The position numbers and the translations under genes were made by a program. A stretch of 64,000 nucleotides of DNA from Legionella qingyii (GTDB lineage: Bacteria > Pseudomonadota > Gammaproteobacteria > Legionellales > Legionellaceae), in NCBI RefSeq assembly GCF_003184185.1, contig NZ_QHJG01000023.1, positions 13,593 through 77,592 of the forward strand. The letters are read 5' to 3'. The notes beneath the pieces were generated by a model that did no database searches, was not told where the DNA came from, and saw only the letters and a program-made list of their open reading frames with translations. Of this stretch, positions 6,726 through 16,763 are shown piece after piece (positions within the stretch are counted from its first letter, which is position 1; each line of letters starts with the position of its first letter).

Positions 6726-9458
6726 TTAAATTCTTATTTTTTGATTTTCGTACTCACTAATTACAGCATCAATGCTTTGAATTAATTCTGCAAAAGGAGT
6801 CGCTAATTCTTCGATTGAGGCGGCTTGTGCGGCTAGTTTTTCTACATGGACTACTTTTTTCTGTAATGTGGGTACTCCGGAAAAACAACATGCGCCATGA
6901 AGCTTATGCGCCACTTCCCCTAGCTTTTTAATATTTTTATCATGCATTAACTGGATGAATTCTTCACGGTTCTTGTGTAACTCTTCGACAAATCGGGCAA
7001 GAAACTCTTCTGCAAGCGCTTGATTTCCTGATACTTTTTGTACACACAATTGCCAATCAATTGCAGCATGTTTTGCTTTATCGGCAATGCGGATGATGTG
7101 AGTCAGTAATTGTTTTTCATCTATAGGTTTTTGTAAGCAAAAATCGACTCCGGATTTTTTCAGATCAATACTATTCACATCATTACCATTCGCACTTATT
7201 AAAACGATGGGCGTATGGCGGTTAAGTTGTGATTTTTGACGAATGAGACGGGATGCTTCTAATCCATTTATTTTAGGCATCTGTAAGTCAAGTAAAATGA
7301 GGTCATACTTTTTGTCATTACAAGCAGATACTGCCATTTCACCGTCATCAACCGCAGTCATGTTTGCATGAGTACCTAATAAAGAGTTAAGCAGCATCTT
7401 GTTCACTGGATTGTCTTCGGCTATAAGCAAATCAGGTCGCATAAAACGCAATTGTTCCCTTAAGTTATCCAACTCATGATTTGCTGGTTTTTCAACCTGT
7501 TCCTGGCTGGTAAGTGATTCAATAACGTCTTGAAGTTTTTGGATGCTAATTGGTTTATATAAAAAGCCTTGGGCACCAAGCGCGGTATAATCATTAATGA
7601 GCCATTTGGAAATCAATACATAAGGGAAATAATTGTGTTCTGAGATGAGTTTGCTGATTTTTTGCTCATAACCCTTATTGATGTTGAGGAACGCAATTTG
7701 ACAGTCTTTGTTATTCTCCAAAGCCTTCTCTAGGTGGTTAAATGAGTTTACTGGGACACAGTGTATTCCCCAATAACCCAAGCCGTTGCATAGTGCTTCC
7801 AAGTGCAGTGAATTATCATCGAAGCACAACATTTTAAAATGCGCGAAGGGGTGTATTTGATTTTTTTCGATTTCATAGGCTGCCAGCTTTTCAACTTTGA
7901 TATGAGCGGTAAAGCTTGAGCCTTTATTGAGTTCACTGGTAAAGGAAATACGGCCATGCATTTCTTCACACAGTTTTTTACAAATAACCAAACCAAGGCC
8001 CGAGCCGCCATAACGACGAGTAATGCTTGTATCGGCCTGGTTAAACGCTGTAAATAATTTACTTTGATCTTCAGTAGAAATACCCAGGCCGGTATCCGAA
8101 ATCGTGATGCATAAAGTGTAATCTTTATCCGTTTCCTGCTCTACTTTAGTGCGGACTAATACATAACCATGATCGGTAAATTTAACGGCATTAGTCACCA
8201 GATTGGTGATAAATTGTTTTATTCTGAAGGGGTCGCCCAACACAATCTTGGGTACATTGACATCGGTTATAGGAATTAAATCAATTCCTTTTTTATGGGC
8301 ATTGGGTGCTGCAAGGGTAAGAACTTCATCAATACAATGACGAATATTTAACGGGATGCAATCTAGGTGAAGTTTTCCCGCATCGATTTTGGAAAAATCG
8401 AGAATGTCGTTAATTATTCCTAATAAATCTTGCGCAGAAGCTTTGATCGTTTTGACATAATCCAATTGCAATGGATCCAGTTTGCTTTCCAATAACACAT
8501 TCGTGAAACCAATCACTCCATTCATCGGGGTACGGATTTCATGGCTCATATTGGCAATAAATTCAGATTTTTGTCGGCTTTTTTCTTCTATTTTTTTCTT
8601 CTCAAGGGAGAGTTCGATATTTTTTTCTTCGAGTAACTCGAGACTTTGTTGTAGATCTTCAGTAGCTACTTCAATATGTTGATTTAAATCACGAATTGTT
8701 TCGAGGTATTTTTTTTGCAAATGCGAACAGCCTTGCTCAATAATGCCTAATTCACCCGGACTGCTTGTTTTTATTTCTGTTTCAAATTCATTGCGCAAAA
8801 TTTGCTTCATGCTTCGACGCAAGCGGGAAATAGGTAAATAAATACGCTTGGAGAGAAAATAATGAATGGTTAATCCCATCAGCAAACCAAATAAAGTAAT
8901 AAAAATGGTTACAATGAGCATTTGATAGCGTTTTATTATCATCGAGCGCGTATCAATATCAATAGATAACCACCCTAAAATATCATCCGCCCGCGTGGCC
9001 ATGGGGCTTAGGAGCTTCTTGAATGCTGAATTGGAATAAAGATTAAATTTGGGAATAGTGATTGGTGCGATGAAATTGATCGTAAAAGGATTAATTTGCT
9101 TGCTTTCAATGTAATCCCCCGTAAATTTAGGTGGATCAAATGGTTTACTCAAAGAGTGCTTTCCACCGCGATAGGCAAGTAATTGTCCATCACTACCATA
9201 AAAGGCAAGGGCAATTACTTCCGGATTAATTGTGGATGCATTAATTAAACCCTGTAAGGTACGATCATCACGCCGGAGCATCGCATACTGCGCTGCGGGG
9301 AGTAATTGGCGGATATATGCTTCTCCCAAGCGGGACATATGTTGTTTTAAGTCATTACCAAACAGTCCGTTATAAAAAATAGCGAGAAGCAGGGCGACTA
9401 GAAAGGCTGGAATCAGGGTGGTAATTCTCAGTTGATACTTAATACCAATGCTTTTCAA
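6726..9458 (-). CDS. letS: LetS/BarA/GacS-type hybrid sensor histidine kinase
   Basis: A 910-residue tripartite kinase. Order: N-terminal membrane helix (about 12-32), periplasmic sensor (33-178), second helix (179-203), HAMP, coiled coil, HisKA with SHEIRTPMNG (His306), ATPase with NLVTNAVKFT and DTGLGIS, a degenerate receiver (541-646), an active receiver with Asp724 (LLDLQMPKINGLEA), and an HPt domain with AHKLHGACC (His851). In Legionella, LetS phosphorylates LetA, which drives the RsmY/RsmZ RNAs that titrate CsrA and control the switch to the transmissive phase. The start is TTG behind GGTGAG. The first receiver lacks the Asp and appears non-phosphorylatable. letA is not in the window. 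Confidence 0.92.
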   Translation of the reverse strand: MKSIGIKYQLRITTLIPAFLVALLLAIFYNGLFGNDLKQHMSRLGEAYIRQLLPAAQYAMLRRDDRTLQGLINASTINPEVIALAFYGSDGQLLAYRGGKHSLSKPFDPPKFTGDYIESKQINPFTINFIAPITIPKFNLYSNSAFKKLLSPMATRADDILGWLSIDIDTRSMIIKRYQMLIVTIFITLFGLLMGLTIHYFLSKRIYLPISRLRRSMKQILRNEFETEIKTSSPGELGIIEQGCSHLQKKYLETIRDLNQHIEVATEDLQQSLELLEEKNIELSLEKKKIEEKSRQKSEFIANMSHEIRTPMNGVIGFTNVLLESKLDPLQLDYVKTIKASAQDLLGIINDILDFSKIDAGKLHLDCIPLNIRHCIDEVLTLAAPNAHKKGIDLIPITDVNVPKIVLGDPFRIKQFITNLVTNAVKFTDHGYVLVRTKVEQETDKDYTLCITISDTGLGISTEDQSKLFTAFNQADTSITRRYGGSGLGLVICKKLCEEMHGRISFTSELNKGSSFTAHIKVEKLAAYEIEKNQIHPFAHFKMLCFDDNSLHLEALCNGLGYWGIHCVPVNSFNHLEKALENNKDCQIAFLNINKGYEQKISKLISEHNYFPYVLISKWLINDYTALGAQGFLYKPISIQKLQDVIESLTSQEQVEKPANHELDNLREQLRFMRPDLLIAEDNPVNKMLLNSLLGTHANMTAVDDGEMAVSACNDKKYDLILLDLQMPKINGLEASRLIRQKSQLNRHTPIVLISANGNDVNSIDLKKSGVDFCLQKPIDEKQLLTHIIRIADKAKHAAIDWQLCVQKVSGNQALAEEFLARFVEELHKNREEFIQLMHDKNIKKLGEVAHKLHGACCFSGVPTLQKKVVHVEKLAAQAASIEELATPFAELIQSIDAVISEYENQKIRI

Positions 9459-9620
9459 GATAACTCACCAAATAGTTCGGAAAACTTTTATTTTAGCCGG
9501 AGTAGAGTACAGTGTAACCTGAAATGATTTGCACAATATCTCAAGTGACTTGCTTCACCCAGGCTGCAAAGTCAGTTATTATAGCCCGATTATTTTATTC
9601 CTTACAATGTGGAACAGATT

Positions 9621-11036
9621 ATGACAGTTAGAACCCGATTTGCACCAAGCCCAACTGGATTTTTACATGTGGGTGGCGTGAGAACTGCTTTATTTTCATG
9701 GCTTTATGCAAAACGTCATCAAGGTGAGTTTATTTTGCGTATAGAGGACACAGATCAGGAACGTTCTACCAAAGAATCAGTACAAGCTATTCTGGATGGT
9801 ATGGCTTGGCTAGGTATGGATTATGCTGAAGGTCCTTTTTATCAAACCCAACGTTATGAACGCTACAATCAGGTGGCGCAACAATTTTTGGATGAAGGAA
9901 AAGCTTATCGTTGTGAATGCAGTAAAGAGCGCTTAGAAGCGTTACGGACTGAACAATTGGCTGCCAAAGAAAAGCCCCGTTATGATGGTCATTGCCGAGA
10001 TAAAAACCTGCCTTTATCGGATAAGCCTTTTGTAATCCGCTTCAAAAATCCCGCTCAAGGGACAGTATCGTTTCACGATGAAGTGTATGGAGAAATCCAT
10101 GTAGCAAATAGCGAATTGGATGACTTGATTTTGGTGCGCTCTGATGGCCACCCAACCTATAATTTTGCCGTAGTTATCGATGATGTAGACATGAATATTA
10201 CCCATGTAATACGTGGGGATGATCACATTAATAACACACCACGGCAAATTAATTTGTTTAAGGCGCTGAATGCTTCTATTCCAGTATTTGCTCATTTGCC
10301 TATGATTTTAGGAGAGGATGGTAAACGTTTGTCTAAAAGACATGGTGCAGTGAGCGTTTTGCAATTTAAAGAGCTAGGTGTTTTGCCTCATGCTTTATTA
10401 AATTATTTAGTGCGTTTGGGCTGGTCTTATGGGGATCAGGAAATCTTCAGTATTAATGAAATGATTGAACGCTTCGATTTAAAGAATGTAAGTCGAGGTG
10501 TTTCAAGTTTTAACTATGAGAAATTGTATTGGTTAAATCAACATTATCAGAAAAATGATCCTGTGGAGGAGGTTGCTGAATCCTTACGTTGGTACTTTGA
10601 GCAGGCTGGCATTGATTTATCCAATGGACCCAAGTTAACTGATCTGGTTTCTATTCAGGCTGAACGGTGCAAAACCTTGGTTGAAATGTGTCAAATGAGT
10701 TTATACTTTTTCACGGACTCGATTGAGTACGATGAAGCTGCAGTCAAAAAACATTTACGCCCCGTGATTTTGGAGCCATTGACTGCACTTTATGAACAGT
10801 TGCAAAAAGTAATTTCTTGGGAAAAAGATCATTTGCAAGAATGCATAAATGATATCAGTGCTCAATTTGATATCAATATGGGGAAGATCGCACAACCTTT
10901 GCGGGTCGCTGTTACGGGATCAAGTATGTCTCCATCTATTGATATGACATTAACCTTATTAGGCCGCGACAGGGTATTAACTCGCCTTAAAAATGCTTTG
11001 GAACAGTTAAAAATCAGAGCTCAAGCAAGTAGCTGA
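9621..11036 (+). CDS. gltX: Glutamyl-tRNA synthetase
   Basis: A class I synthetase of 471 residues starting MTVRTRFAPSPTGFLHVGG, which includes the HIGH-type motif (HVGG). It also has RIEDTDQER, HVIRGDDHINNTP, and the KMSKS-type motif KRLSKRHG. The enzyme charges tRNA-Glu with glutamate in the cytoplasm. A GTG 12 bases upstream is also open, but the ATG at 9621 matches the normal family start. The gene is divergent from letS across a 160-base gap. A tRNA-Glu gene lies far away at the end of the window and is not linked. Confidence 0.96.
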   Translation: MTVRTRFAPSPTGFLHVGGVRTALFSWLYAKRHQGEFILRIEDTDQERSTKESVQAILDGMAWLGMDYAEGPFYQTQRYERYNQVAQQFLDEGKAYRCECSKERLEALRTEQLAAKEKPRYDGHCRDKNLPLSDKPFVIRFKNPAQGTVSFHDEVYGEIHVANSELDDLILVRSDGHPTYNFAVVIDDVDMNITHVIRGDDHINNTPRQINLFKALNASIPVFAHLPMILGEDGKRLSKRHGAVSVLQFKELGVLPHALLNYLVRLGWSYGDQEIFSINEMIERFDLKNVSRGVSSFNYEKLYWLNQHYQKNDPVEEVAESLRWYFEQAGIDLSNGPKLTDLVSIQAERCKTLVEMCQMSLYFFTDSIEYDEAAVKKHLRPVILEPLTALYEQLQKVISWEKDHLQECINDISAQFDINMGKIAQPLRVAVTGSSMSPSIDMTLTLLGRDRVLTRLKNALEQLKIRAQASS

Positions 11037-11052
11037 TATTCCCTTAATGAAT

Positions 11053-11081
11053 TGCAGGTTGATTTAGAATAGCAACCTGCA
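11053..11081 (+). terminator. Hairpin after gltX
   Basis: Arms TGCAGGTTG and CAACCTGCA, 9 bp perfect, with an 11-base loop, 17 bases after the gltX stop. There is no following T-run, so it may protect the 3' end or terminate with help. Confidence 0.5.
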
Positions 11082-11154
11082 GATGTAAACCCGTGTTATA
11101 TCTCTGTTCTAATTGATATGACAAACAATTTTAATGCAACAAGGATGGTATCTT

Positions 11155-12417
11155 ATGAAATTAAAATCAAAATTCCTGGGATTAGCCTTAATCACTTCTT
11201 TGATTTCGCCAATATTGTCTGCTGCTTCAGAGACCTCTTCTAATGTTACAAGTCAATTGCAGAAAGAGATTGATAAGTATTATATGAAGTACAATAAAAA
11301 GGAAAAATTCACTGCTATTGCCGCCTCAGTCCTGATTCCGCAGAATCAGGCAAATTACCAAAAAGAAATTAAGACTGTGGTGCATGGTACCATGGGATAT
11401 CCTCCATTATCCCAAAAGATTACCCCTAGCAATTTATTTGATATTGGCAGTATTACTAAATCTTTTACTGCATTAATTATTCTGCAATTGCAAACAGAAG
11501 ATAAATTGTCTCTGGACGATCCTTTGGGTAAATGGTTACCGCAATATCCTAATTGGAAAAATGTTACTTTAAGACAGTTACTGAATATGACCAGCGGAAT
11601 TCCAAATTATTCCGCAGATGATGAGTTCTCTAAGAAAATGGATTCTCATTTGGATACTGTTTGGACTGATGAAGAGTTACTCAAGTATGCTCATCCTGAA
11701 AAACCGCTCGAAAAGAGAAAGGGGAATCTTTATGAGTACTCGAATTCTAATTATATCCTGGCTGCCATGGTTATAGAAAAAGCTACCAATGATACGTTTG
11801 CCAACCAGTTAAAATTGCGAATCATAAATGCTGAAAATGGTTTAAACGATATGTTTTATCTGGCAGGTCCTGATGGTCAATCTCTAGAAAAAATGATTGA
11901 GGATCGAAGGGTTCATGGATATTTTTATGATGAAGAAAAGAATAAATTAATTGATACCTTAAGCAATGATTTATCTTGGGGTGGAGCTGCTGGAGCCATC
12001 GTGGGAACAACTGAAGATGTCGTACGCTGGGTTCAATTGCTTTATCATGGCACATTAATTAAGCCAACTTTCAGAGAGCGAATTTTAGCTGAATTAGAGT
12101 CAGTTGTATCGTTGAAAACAGGACTGGCTATTCCTACAGTGACGGAAGAAGATCCCCATGGATTTGGATTGGGTGTTGTATCTATTTACGATAATGAACT
12201 TAAGCAGCGCTTTTGGGTATATAAAGGTAGTACATTAGGATTTCGTGTAATGTATTTTTGGCAACCTTGTAATAATGTGACTACCGTGGTCGCTTTAAAT
12301 GGTAAGGGTGGAGAAGGAAATCCTCAATCTAAATTGGGTGATGAGATTATTAAAGCAAACCAAAATTTATATAAAGTAATTTTGAAAAATTACCCTGAAT
12401 TACAATGTATGTCTTAA
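11155..12417 (+). CDS. Secreted serine beta-lactamase-like hydrolase (class C / D-Ala-D-Ala carboxypeptidase family)
   Basis: A 420-residue protein with an N-terminal signal peptide (MKLKSKFLGLALITSLISPILSA). Catalytic motifs of the beta-lactamase/esterase family are visible: SxxK as S99-I-T-K102 in FDIGSITKSFTAL, and YxN as Y195-S-N197 in YEYSNSNY. A KGS stretch near the end (VYKGSTLGF) may stand for the third motif. Such enzymes act in the periplasm on peptidoglycan peptides, beta-lactams or esters; the substrate cannot be told. An ATG 21 bases upstream is also open, but the ribosome site AAGGAT fits the ATG used here. The gene is alone, followed by a hairpin. Confidence 0.85.
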   Translation: MKLKSKFLGLALITSLISPILSAASETSSNVTSQLQKEIDKYYMKYNKKEKFTAIAASVLIPQNQANYQKEIKTVVHGTMGYPPLSQKITPSNLFDIGSITKSFTALIILQLQTEDKLSLDDPLGKWLPQYPNWKNVTLRQLLNMTSGIPNYSADDEFSKKMDSHLDTVWTDEELLKYAHPEKPLEKRKGNLYEYSNSNYILAAMVIEKATNDTFANQLKLRIINAENGLNDMFYLAGPDGQSLEKMIEDRRVHGYFYDEEKNKLIDTLSNDLSWGGAAGAIVGTTEDVVRWVQLLYHGTLIKPTFRERILAELESVVSLKTGLAIPTVTEEDPHGFGLGVVSIYDNELKQRFWVYKGSTLGFRVMYFWQPCNNVTTVVALNGKGGEGNPQSKLGDEIIKANQNLYKVILKNYPELQCMS

Positions 12418-12430
12418 ATCCCGTTCTTTA

Positions 12431-12456
12431 CCCTTCTCCTGCTTCATGGAGAAGGG
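12431..12456 (+). terminator. Hairpin after the serine hydrolase gene
   Basis: Arms CCCTTCTCC and GGAGAAGGG with an 8-base loop, 13 bases after the stop codon. No T-tract follows. Likely a terminator or 3'-end stabiliser. Confidence 0.5.
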
Positions 12457-12574
12457 GCTATCTACCCCTATAAAAACACATTAACTTCAATTATGGATTA
12501 GATGATAGGCGATTGTAGTATCTATATATTTCATGTGGTACAATTTGCGCTCTAAGTTCAAAACATGAGCGCTT

Positions 12575-14119
12575 ATGTCAAAAGATATGCCACTCCCTGA
12601 TCTAATCGTTAACAAAAAAACGGATCATTTTTTTATTTCGATTAACAAACAAGGTCCACATTCTTTTGTAATGCTGGGAGTTTATGACCAAAATAAAGTT
12701 CGTCATTTACTTTGTCGCGTAGGCAAGTTTGGCAATACTGGTGCTGTAGGATCTGACCTACATTTAATGGGGCATCTACCTCACGACCTTACAAAATATA
12801 AAGGGAGCTATATCTATTGCAACGACGTTGCAGAGAGAAAATTGTATCGTATTAAAAATGGATGTAACCTTCATCTGCGTTCTGAATTACCTGCTAATCT
12901 TAAAAAATATAAAGAAAGCTATATCTATTGTGATAATAATGGCTGTAAAAACCTATATTACATTAAGTCAGATGGGACATCCGAAGAAGTAATAATTAAT
13001 GATTTTAAAAAAATTGATGAAAATCTTAGAAAGATTAAGAGACAAAAAGCTAACCTATGGCATCTTACTACCGAGCAAGTTAGCTCCTGCATCACAGCAA
13101 ACGGAGGCCATAGCCTGGGGATATCTGAAGAAGTAAAAATAGCTGATTTCGATAAACTTGATAAAAATATAAATGAAATTAATCCACAAAAGGCTCCCAG
13201 GTTGCATCTAAGTGGTTCTCAATTTTATGAAATGATTTCCTTAAATGGCGGTTATGATCAGGATATAGAGTCAGATTATTTCATGCAAACGGAGTTTCTC
13301 TGCAATGCTCTTTTTTTTGCCAATAAGGGCAAGTTGATGGATGAAGGAATCTCTCGGAATGAAAGGCAATGGAGTAAAATTTCTTATCAAGCCTACGACA
13401 TCACATATGATCAATATGTGGAGTTTTTGAGAGTATTAGAAGCCACGCAGTCACTTTATAACCAATTTGAATGTTACAAACCTTATAAAACAGACGATGA
13501 GGAAGTCACATTAAGATTTGGTGGAAAGAACATTTTACCTCCTCTCGACGTAAATAGTATCGATGTAAATAAGATAAAAGCGAGTGTTAGTGAGTTGCAC
13601 GTTGGCAATACATGCAGGCATTCAGCAATAGCACTTATTGAGGCAACCCAGCATGCACCAGTATCTTCTTTGGTTTCCTCCACCTTTTTTATGGAATTAC
13701 CTTATGAAACGCAGTTGGAATTTGGCAAGCCAAGTGAATCCATTCCATTCTATGTGCTTCCACCACCCCCAGCAGCATTCTTTGAATCAGATAAGACAAA
13801 GAAGAACATAATTACAAAGCTATATCAGCGAATGGAGAACATGTTACTCCTTGAGCCTAACTCTTCATATACTCAGAAGAAGTTTTTGAAGTTGAAAGAG
13901 TTGTATTTAGACATAATTGGTCCAAGCAAAAATTTTTCGCTTGATGAATTGCTGACCAGTATTCAGAACTGGAAAACTGAAAGTAAGACTACTTTAGAAA
14001 CTTTAAGGAAAACATACTTTTGGGATACTTTTTCTTTTATCAAAAGACAATCCTCTACGATGAAACTAATTTCCGAAGTAGAAGAAGAGCTTCAAAGAAA
14101 AGTGGAACTAGATTCCTAG
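12575..14119 (+). CDS. Candidate Dot/Icm effector with internal repeats and a GNTCRH Cys motif
   Basis: Not assigned to a named family. The 514-residue protein has no signal peptide or membrane helix. Two internal repeats are visible: KYKGSYIYCND...LYRIKNG (about 74-96) against KYKESYIYCDN...LYYIKSDG (about 111-134), and EEVIINDFKKIDENLRKI...ITANGGH against EEVKIADFDKLDKNINEI...ISLNGGY (about 137-226). The latter module (LYYI..DG, LHLS..Q, NGGH) recalls modules I associate with Legionella effectors, from memory only. The C-terminal half has VGNTCRHSAIAL (Cys347, His349) and FYVLPPPPAAF, which suggests a thiol enzyme domain; catalysis is unproven. The last 30 residues are Glu- and Lys-rich, in keeping with a Dot/Icm signal. 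A weak ribosome site precedes the ATG. Confidence 0.65.
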   Translation: MSKDMPLPDLIVNKKTDHFFISINKQGPHSFVMLGVYDQNKVRHLLCRVGKFGNTGAVGSDLHLMGHLPHDLTKYKGSYIYCNDVAERKLYRIKNGCNLHLRSELPANLKKYKESYIYCDNNGCKNLYYIKSDGTSEEVIINDFKKIDENLRKIKRQKANLWHLTTEQVSSCITANGGHSLGISEEVKIADFDKLDKNINEINPQKAPRLHLSGSQFYEMISLNGGYDQDIESDYFMQTEFLCNALFFANKGKLMDEGISRNERQWSKISYQAYDITYDQYVEFLRVLEATQSLYNQFECYKPYKTDDEEVTLRFGGKNILPPLDVNSIDVNKIKASVSELHVGNTCRHSAIALIEATQHAPVSSLVSSTFFMELPYETQLEFGKPSESIPFYVLPPPPAAFFESDKTKKNIITKLYQRMENMLLLEPNSSYTQKKFLKLKELYLDIIGPSKNFSLDELLTSIQNWKTESKTTLETLRKTYFWDTFSFIKRQSSTMKLISEVEEELQRKVELDS

Positions 14120-14250
14120 AGCATATAATCTCTGGGTGTTCTATTGTGATTCCAAAAAGCATATCATAGATAATTACAGGGGTTCTCCTGCTAAAACCCT
14201 AATGCTCAATTACAAACCAGGATAATTGACGATTAATCAACGGAGTGGAT

Positions 14251-14853
14251 ATGAAACTTTATTATACTAAATCAGCATGCTCATTGGCAGTACGTATTGT
14301 TCTCAATGAATTAGGTCTTGATTTTCAAGATGAAGAGGTTGATTTAAAAGCAAAGAAAACGAGCACAGACGAAAATTATCTATCCATTAATCCTAAAGGT
14401 GCAGTACCTGCACTACATCTTGATAATGGAGATTTACTGACTGAAAATCAGGTCATCTTACAATATTTGGCGGATATCACACCGGGTCAAAAGGTTCTAC
14501 CCTCAGTTGGTGATTTAAGAAGATACCATACTCTGGAATGGGTCAATTATGTTGCTACGGAATTGCATAAGACCTTAGGTATGTTTTTTAATCCTAATCT
14601 TAATGAAGAAACAAAAAGCATTTTTATGTCGGTAATTAATACGAGGTTCAAGTATGTTAACGAGCATCTTGCGACAGGACCTTATTTAATGGGCAAGGAT
14701 TTTACATTGCCAGATGCTTATTTGTTTGTCATACTACGCTGGGCTCATTATTTTAAAATGGATCTTTCTGCATATAAAAATCTGGAACAATTCATGAAGG
14801 TTGTTGCAGAACGTCCAGCTGTTGTAACCTCGTTGCAACAGGAAAAATTATAA
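14251..14853 (+). CDS. gst: Beta-class glutathione S-transferase
   Basis: A 200-residue protein close to E. coli GstA in layout: MKLYYTKSACSLAVRIVL with Cys10 of the bacterial beta class, then NPKGAVPALHLDNGDLLTE (thioredoxin-fold cis-Pro and glutathione-binding segment) and the helical domain with WVNYVATELHKTLG and DAYLFVILRWAHYFKMDL. The enzyme conjugates or binds glutathione in the cytoplasm. The start ATG follows GGAG by five bases; an in-frame GTG six bases upstream is less likely. It sits alone between effector-like genes. Confidence 0.93.
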   Translation: MKLYYTKSACSLAVRIVLNELGLDFQDEEVDLKAKKTSTDENYLSINPKGAVPALHLDNGDLLTENQVILQYLADITPGQKVLPSVGDLRRYHTLEWVNYVATELHKTLGMFFNPNLNEETKSIFMSVINTRFKYVNEHLATGPYLMGKDFTLPDAYLFVILRWAHYFKMDLSAYKNLEQFMKVVAERPAVVTSLQQEKL

Positions 14854-14988
14854 TAAGTATTTATCCTATATTAAGAACGTTCGTATTTTTTATTGTTCAT
14901 TTCATCTGTATTTAAATCCGATCGTTCTTCGATTATTTTGCTTCGGGGGTAAGATAATTACTCACTGTAATTATTTTGGAAGATAAAT

Positions 14989-16731
14989 ATGCCTATAAAG
15001 CCTACATTTCAGGGTGGAATAGATCTTAATTTTTACTCACAAAGTAAATTTGAAACCCTTGAAGGAGTTGCACAAGAAAACCAGGCTCCCATTATTGCCC
15101 GCAATGCAGTACGATTTTTAATGATGGGATGGACGGAACAGTGGACTGAATTTTTAACCCCGGCAGTGGCGCATGCCATTTTTGTAAAACGTGATCATGA
15201 ATTATTAAGAGAATTACGGTTTGCTTTTCAACAAGGTTTTTTAGAGCTTTTTGAGCAATTAAGAACTAAACAGTTAACTGCGGAACAAGAAGAACAAGTT
15301 CATCTATATTTGAGTAATTGTTTATCGTTACTCCCTTATGGTGATTTAACTCCTTATGAGTCTATCAAAATCCCTCAATGTATTGATGGAAATTGGGAGC
15401 TCGTCGAATATCAGATTAAACCAATTGAATTAACAGAACGCTCAGGATGGAAACGTTTTGTTATCCAAGATACAGATCGGGTTTTTGCTTATGGTCTTGA
15501 ACCTCTTTTTCAAAAAAGGGCTGAATCGCATTTAATTTTTATGGGAACAACTTACCCGGCAGGGCAAGGATTTTTACCTCAGGTAAATACAGACTCGAAT
15601 GGTTTTGAAACAGTTGGCGAATCTCTTTATCGAATGGGTCGAAAAAGAATTCACGAATGGCTGAGTACACAGAACAATAAGATACACGTATGTGGGGTAA
15701 GCTTAGGAGGTTCTTTAAGTTTATTGCTCGCCATCGATCAAGGGGATTATACACTCTCACGTGTTGATGCATTAAATCCCGCAGGGCTTCATGATTCCAA
15801 AAGAACGTATGATTATTGGGATGAGTTGACCGATAAACCACAAGTTGTCGTGCAAAAGCAAGGGAATGATCCGGTTTCAGCTTTTGGGATCTGGAAGGAT
15901 GATTGGTATATTATTCAAGTAACTCCGCCAAATGACAAACAAGGCCCCAATTGTTTTTGTGATCATTTTTTAAATTACGCCGGTTTTGCTGATACAAAGT
16001 TCGATTACATTGAGGCAGAAGAGGATAATGTCAAACGAAAAGCACGTAATTTTTGGCTTTATACACTCGGTAGAAGCCTAATTTATGGTCTTTTCCTGCT
16101 TCCCTATACTTATGCAGTTCGTCCACTTTTTTCTTTTCTTGCACAAAACTGGAGAGTTACAGTACCCATCTTGGGAATTTTAGTTAGTGCATCCCTTACA
16201 GTTGCTGGGGTTTTACCACTACTTGCTTTTTTGGGCATTGTTGGCGGTTTATTTGCCAGTATTTTTATATCCTCCTATTGCTTTCCTAAAAATAAAGTTT
16301 CAAAAGCGGCTTCTGCCCAAGCTGAGTTCATAGAAAAAGAAGAACTTGCTCAATTGCATGATCCATCTCTTGCTCGTAATCCAACTATGGATATTTATAA
16401 TAATCATAATGCTGTAAAAGTAGATTTGACTTATCAACAAATACAAACTTATTATGATGTAATGCGTCGTCTTGTAAAAGATAAGCATCCTTTGCCCGGC
16501 GAAGAAATTAAAAGCAAACATATTGATGGAGTGAGCAAAAAATCCTTACTCCAAGAATGCTCTGAGCCTCAGAAGCGCGATCTTGTAGTGCCGTTCAGAG
16601 TTACCCCAGCCAAAGCAGCTCACATACGACATACTTTAACTTTGGTGCAGCAATTGGGAATTGAGAATGAAAATTTAAAGCCAAATTTAGAAAAATGCTA
16701 CACTGAATATTGCATTGGCAAGCATAAATAA
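14989..16731 (+). CDS. GxSxG hydrolase-like candidate effector with C-terminal membrane segments (copy 1)
   Basis: A 580-residue protein. Around residue 232 it has KIHVCGVSLGGSLSLLLA, a nucleophile elbow GxSxG with Ser238 followed by a helix, as in alpha/beta hydrolases. Possible acid and His residues lie downstream (RVDALNPAG; CDHFLNYAG). Residues about 355-430 hold two or three hydrophobic stretches and the end is a soluble domain (DLTYQQIQTYYDVMRR). The next gene is a paralogue. The organisation recalls the SidB/Sdb group of Legionella Dot/Icm substrates with lipase motifs, but I cannot confirm that by eye. The ribosome site GGAAGA supports the ATG. Confidence 0.7.
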   Translation: MPIKPTFQGGIDLNFYSQSKFETLEGVAQENQAPIIARNAVRFLMMGWTEQWTEFLTPAVAHAIFVKRDHELLRELRFAFQQGFLELFEQLRTKQLTAEQEEQVHLYLSNCLSLLPYGDLTPYESIKIPQCIDGNWELVEYQIKPIELTERSGWKRFVIQDTDRVFAYGLEPLFQKRAESHLIFMGTTYPAGQGFLPQVNTDSNGFETVGESLYRMGRKRIHEWLSTQNNKIHVCGVSLGGSLSLLLAIDQGDYTLSRVDALNPAGLHDSKRTYDYWDELTDKPQVVVQKQGNDPVSAFGIWKDDWYIIQVTPPNDKQGPNCFCDHFLNYAGFADTKFDYIEAEEDNVKRKARNFWLYTLGRSLIYGLFLLPYTYAVRPLFSFLAQNWRVTVPILGILVSASLTVAGVLPLLAFLGIVGGLFASIFISSYCFPKNKVSKAASAQAEFIEKEELAQLHDPSLARNPTMDIYNNHNAVKVDLTYQQIQTYYDVMRRLVKDKHPLPGEEIKSKHIDGVSKKSLLQECSEPQKRDLVVPFRVTPAKAAHIRHTLTLVQQLGIENENLKPNLEKCYTEYCIGKHK

Positions 16732-16763
16732 TTGAATTCGTTCTGGATTTAGACTTCTTTAAC

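Noticed and set aside
9609..9620. GTG start for gltX twelve bases upstream of the ATG
   Set aside because: The conserved N-terminus begins with MTVRTRFAPSP; the upstream codons add residues not seen in the family.
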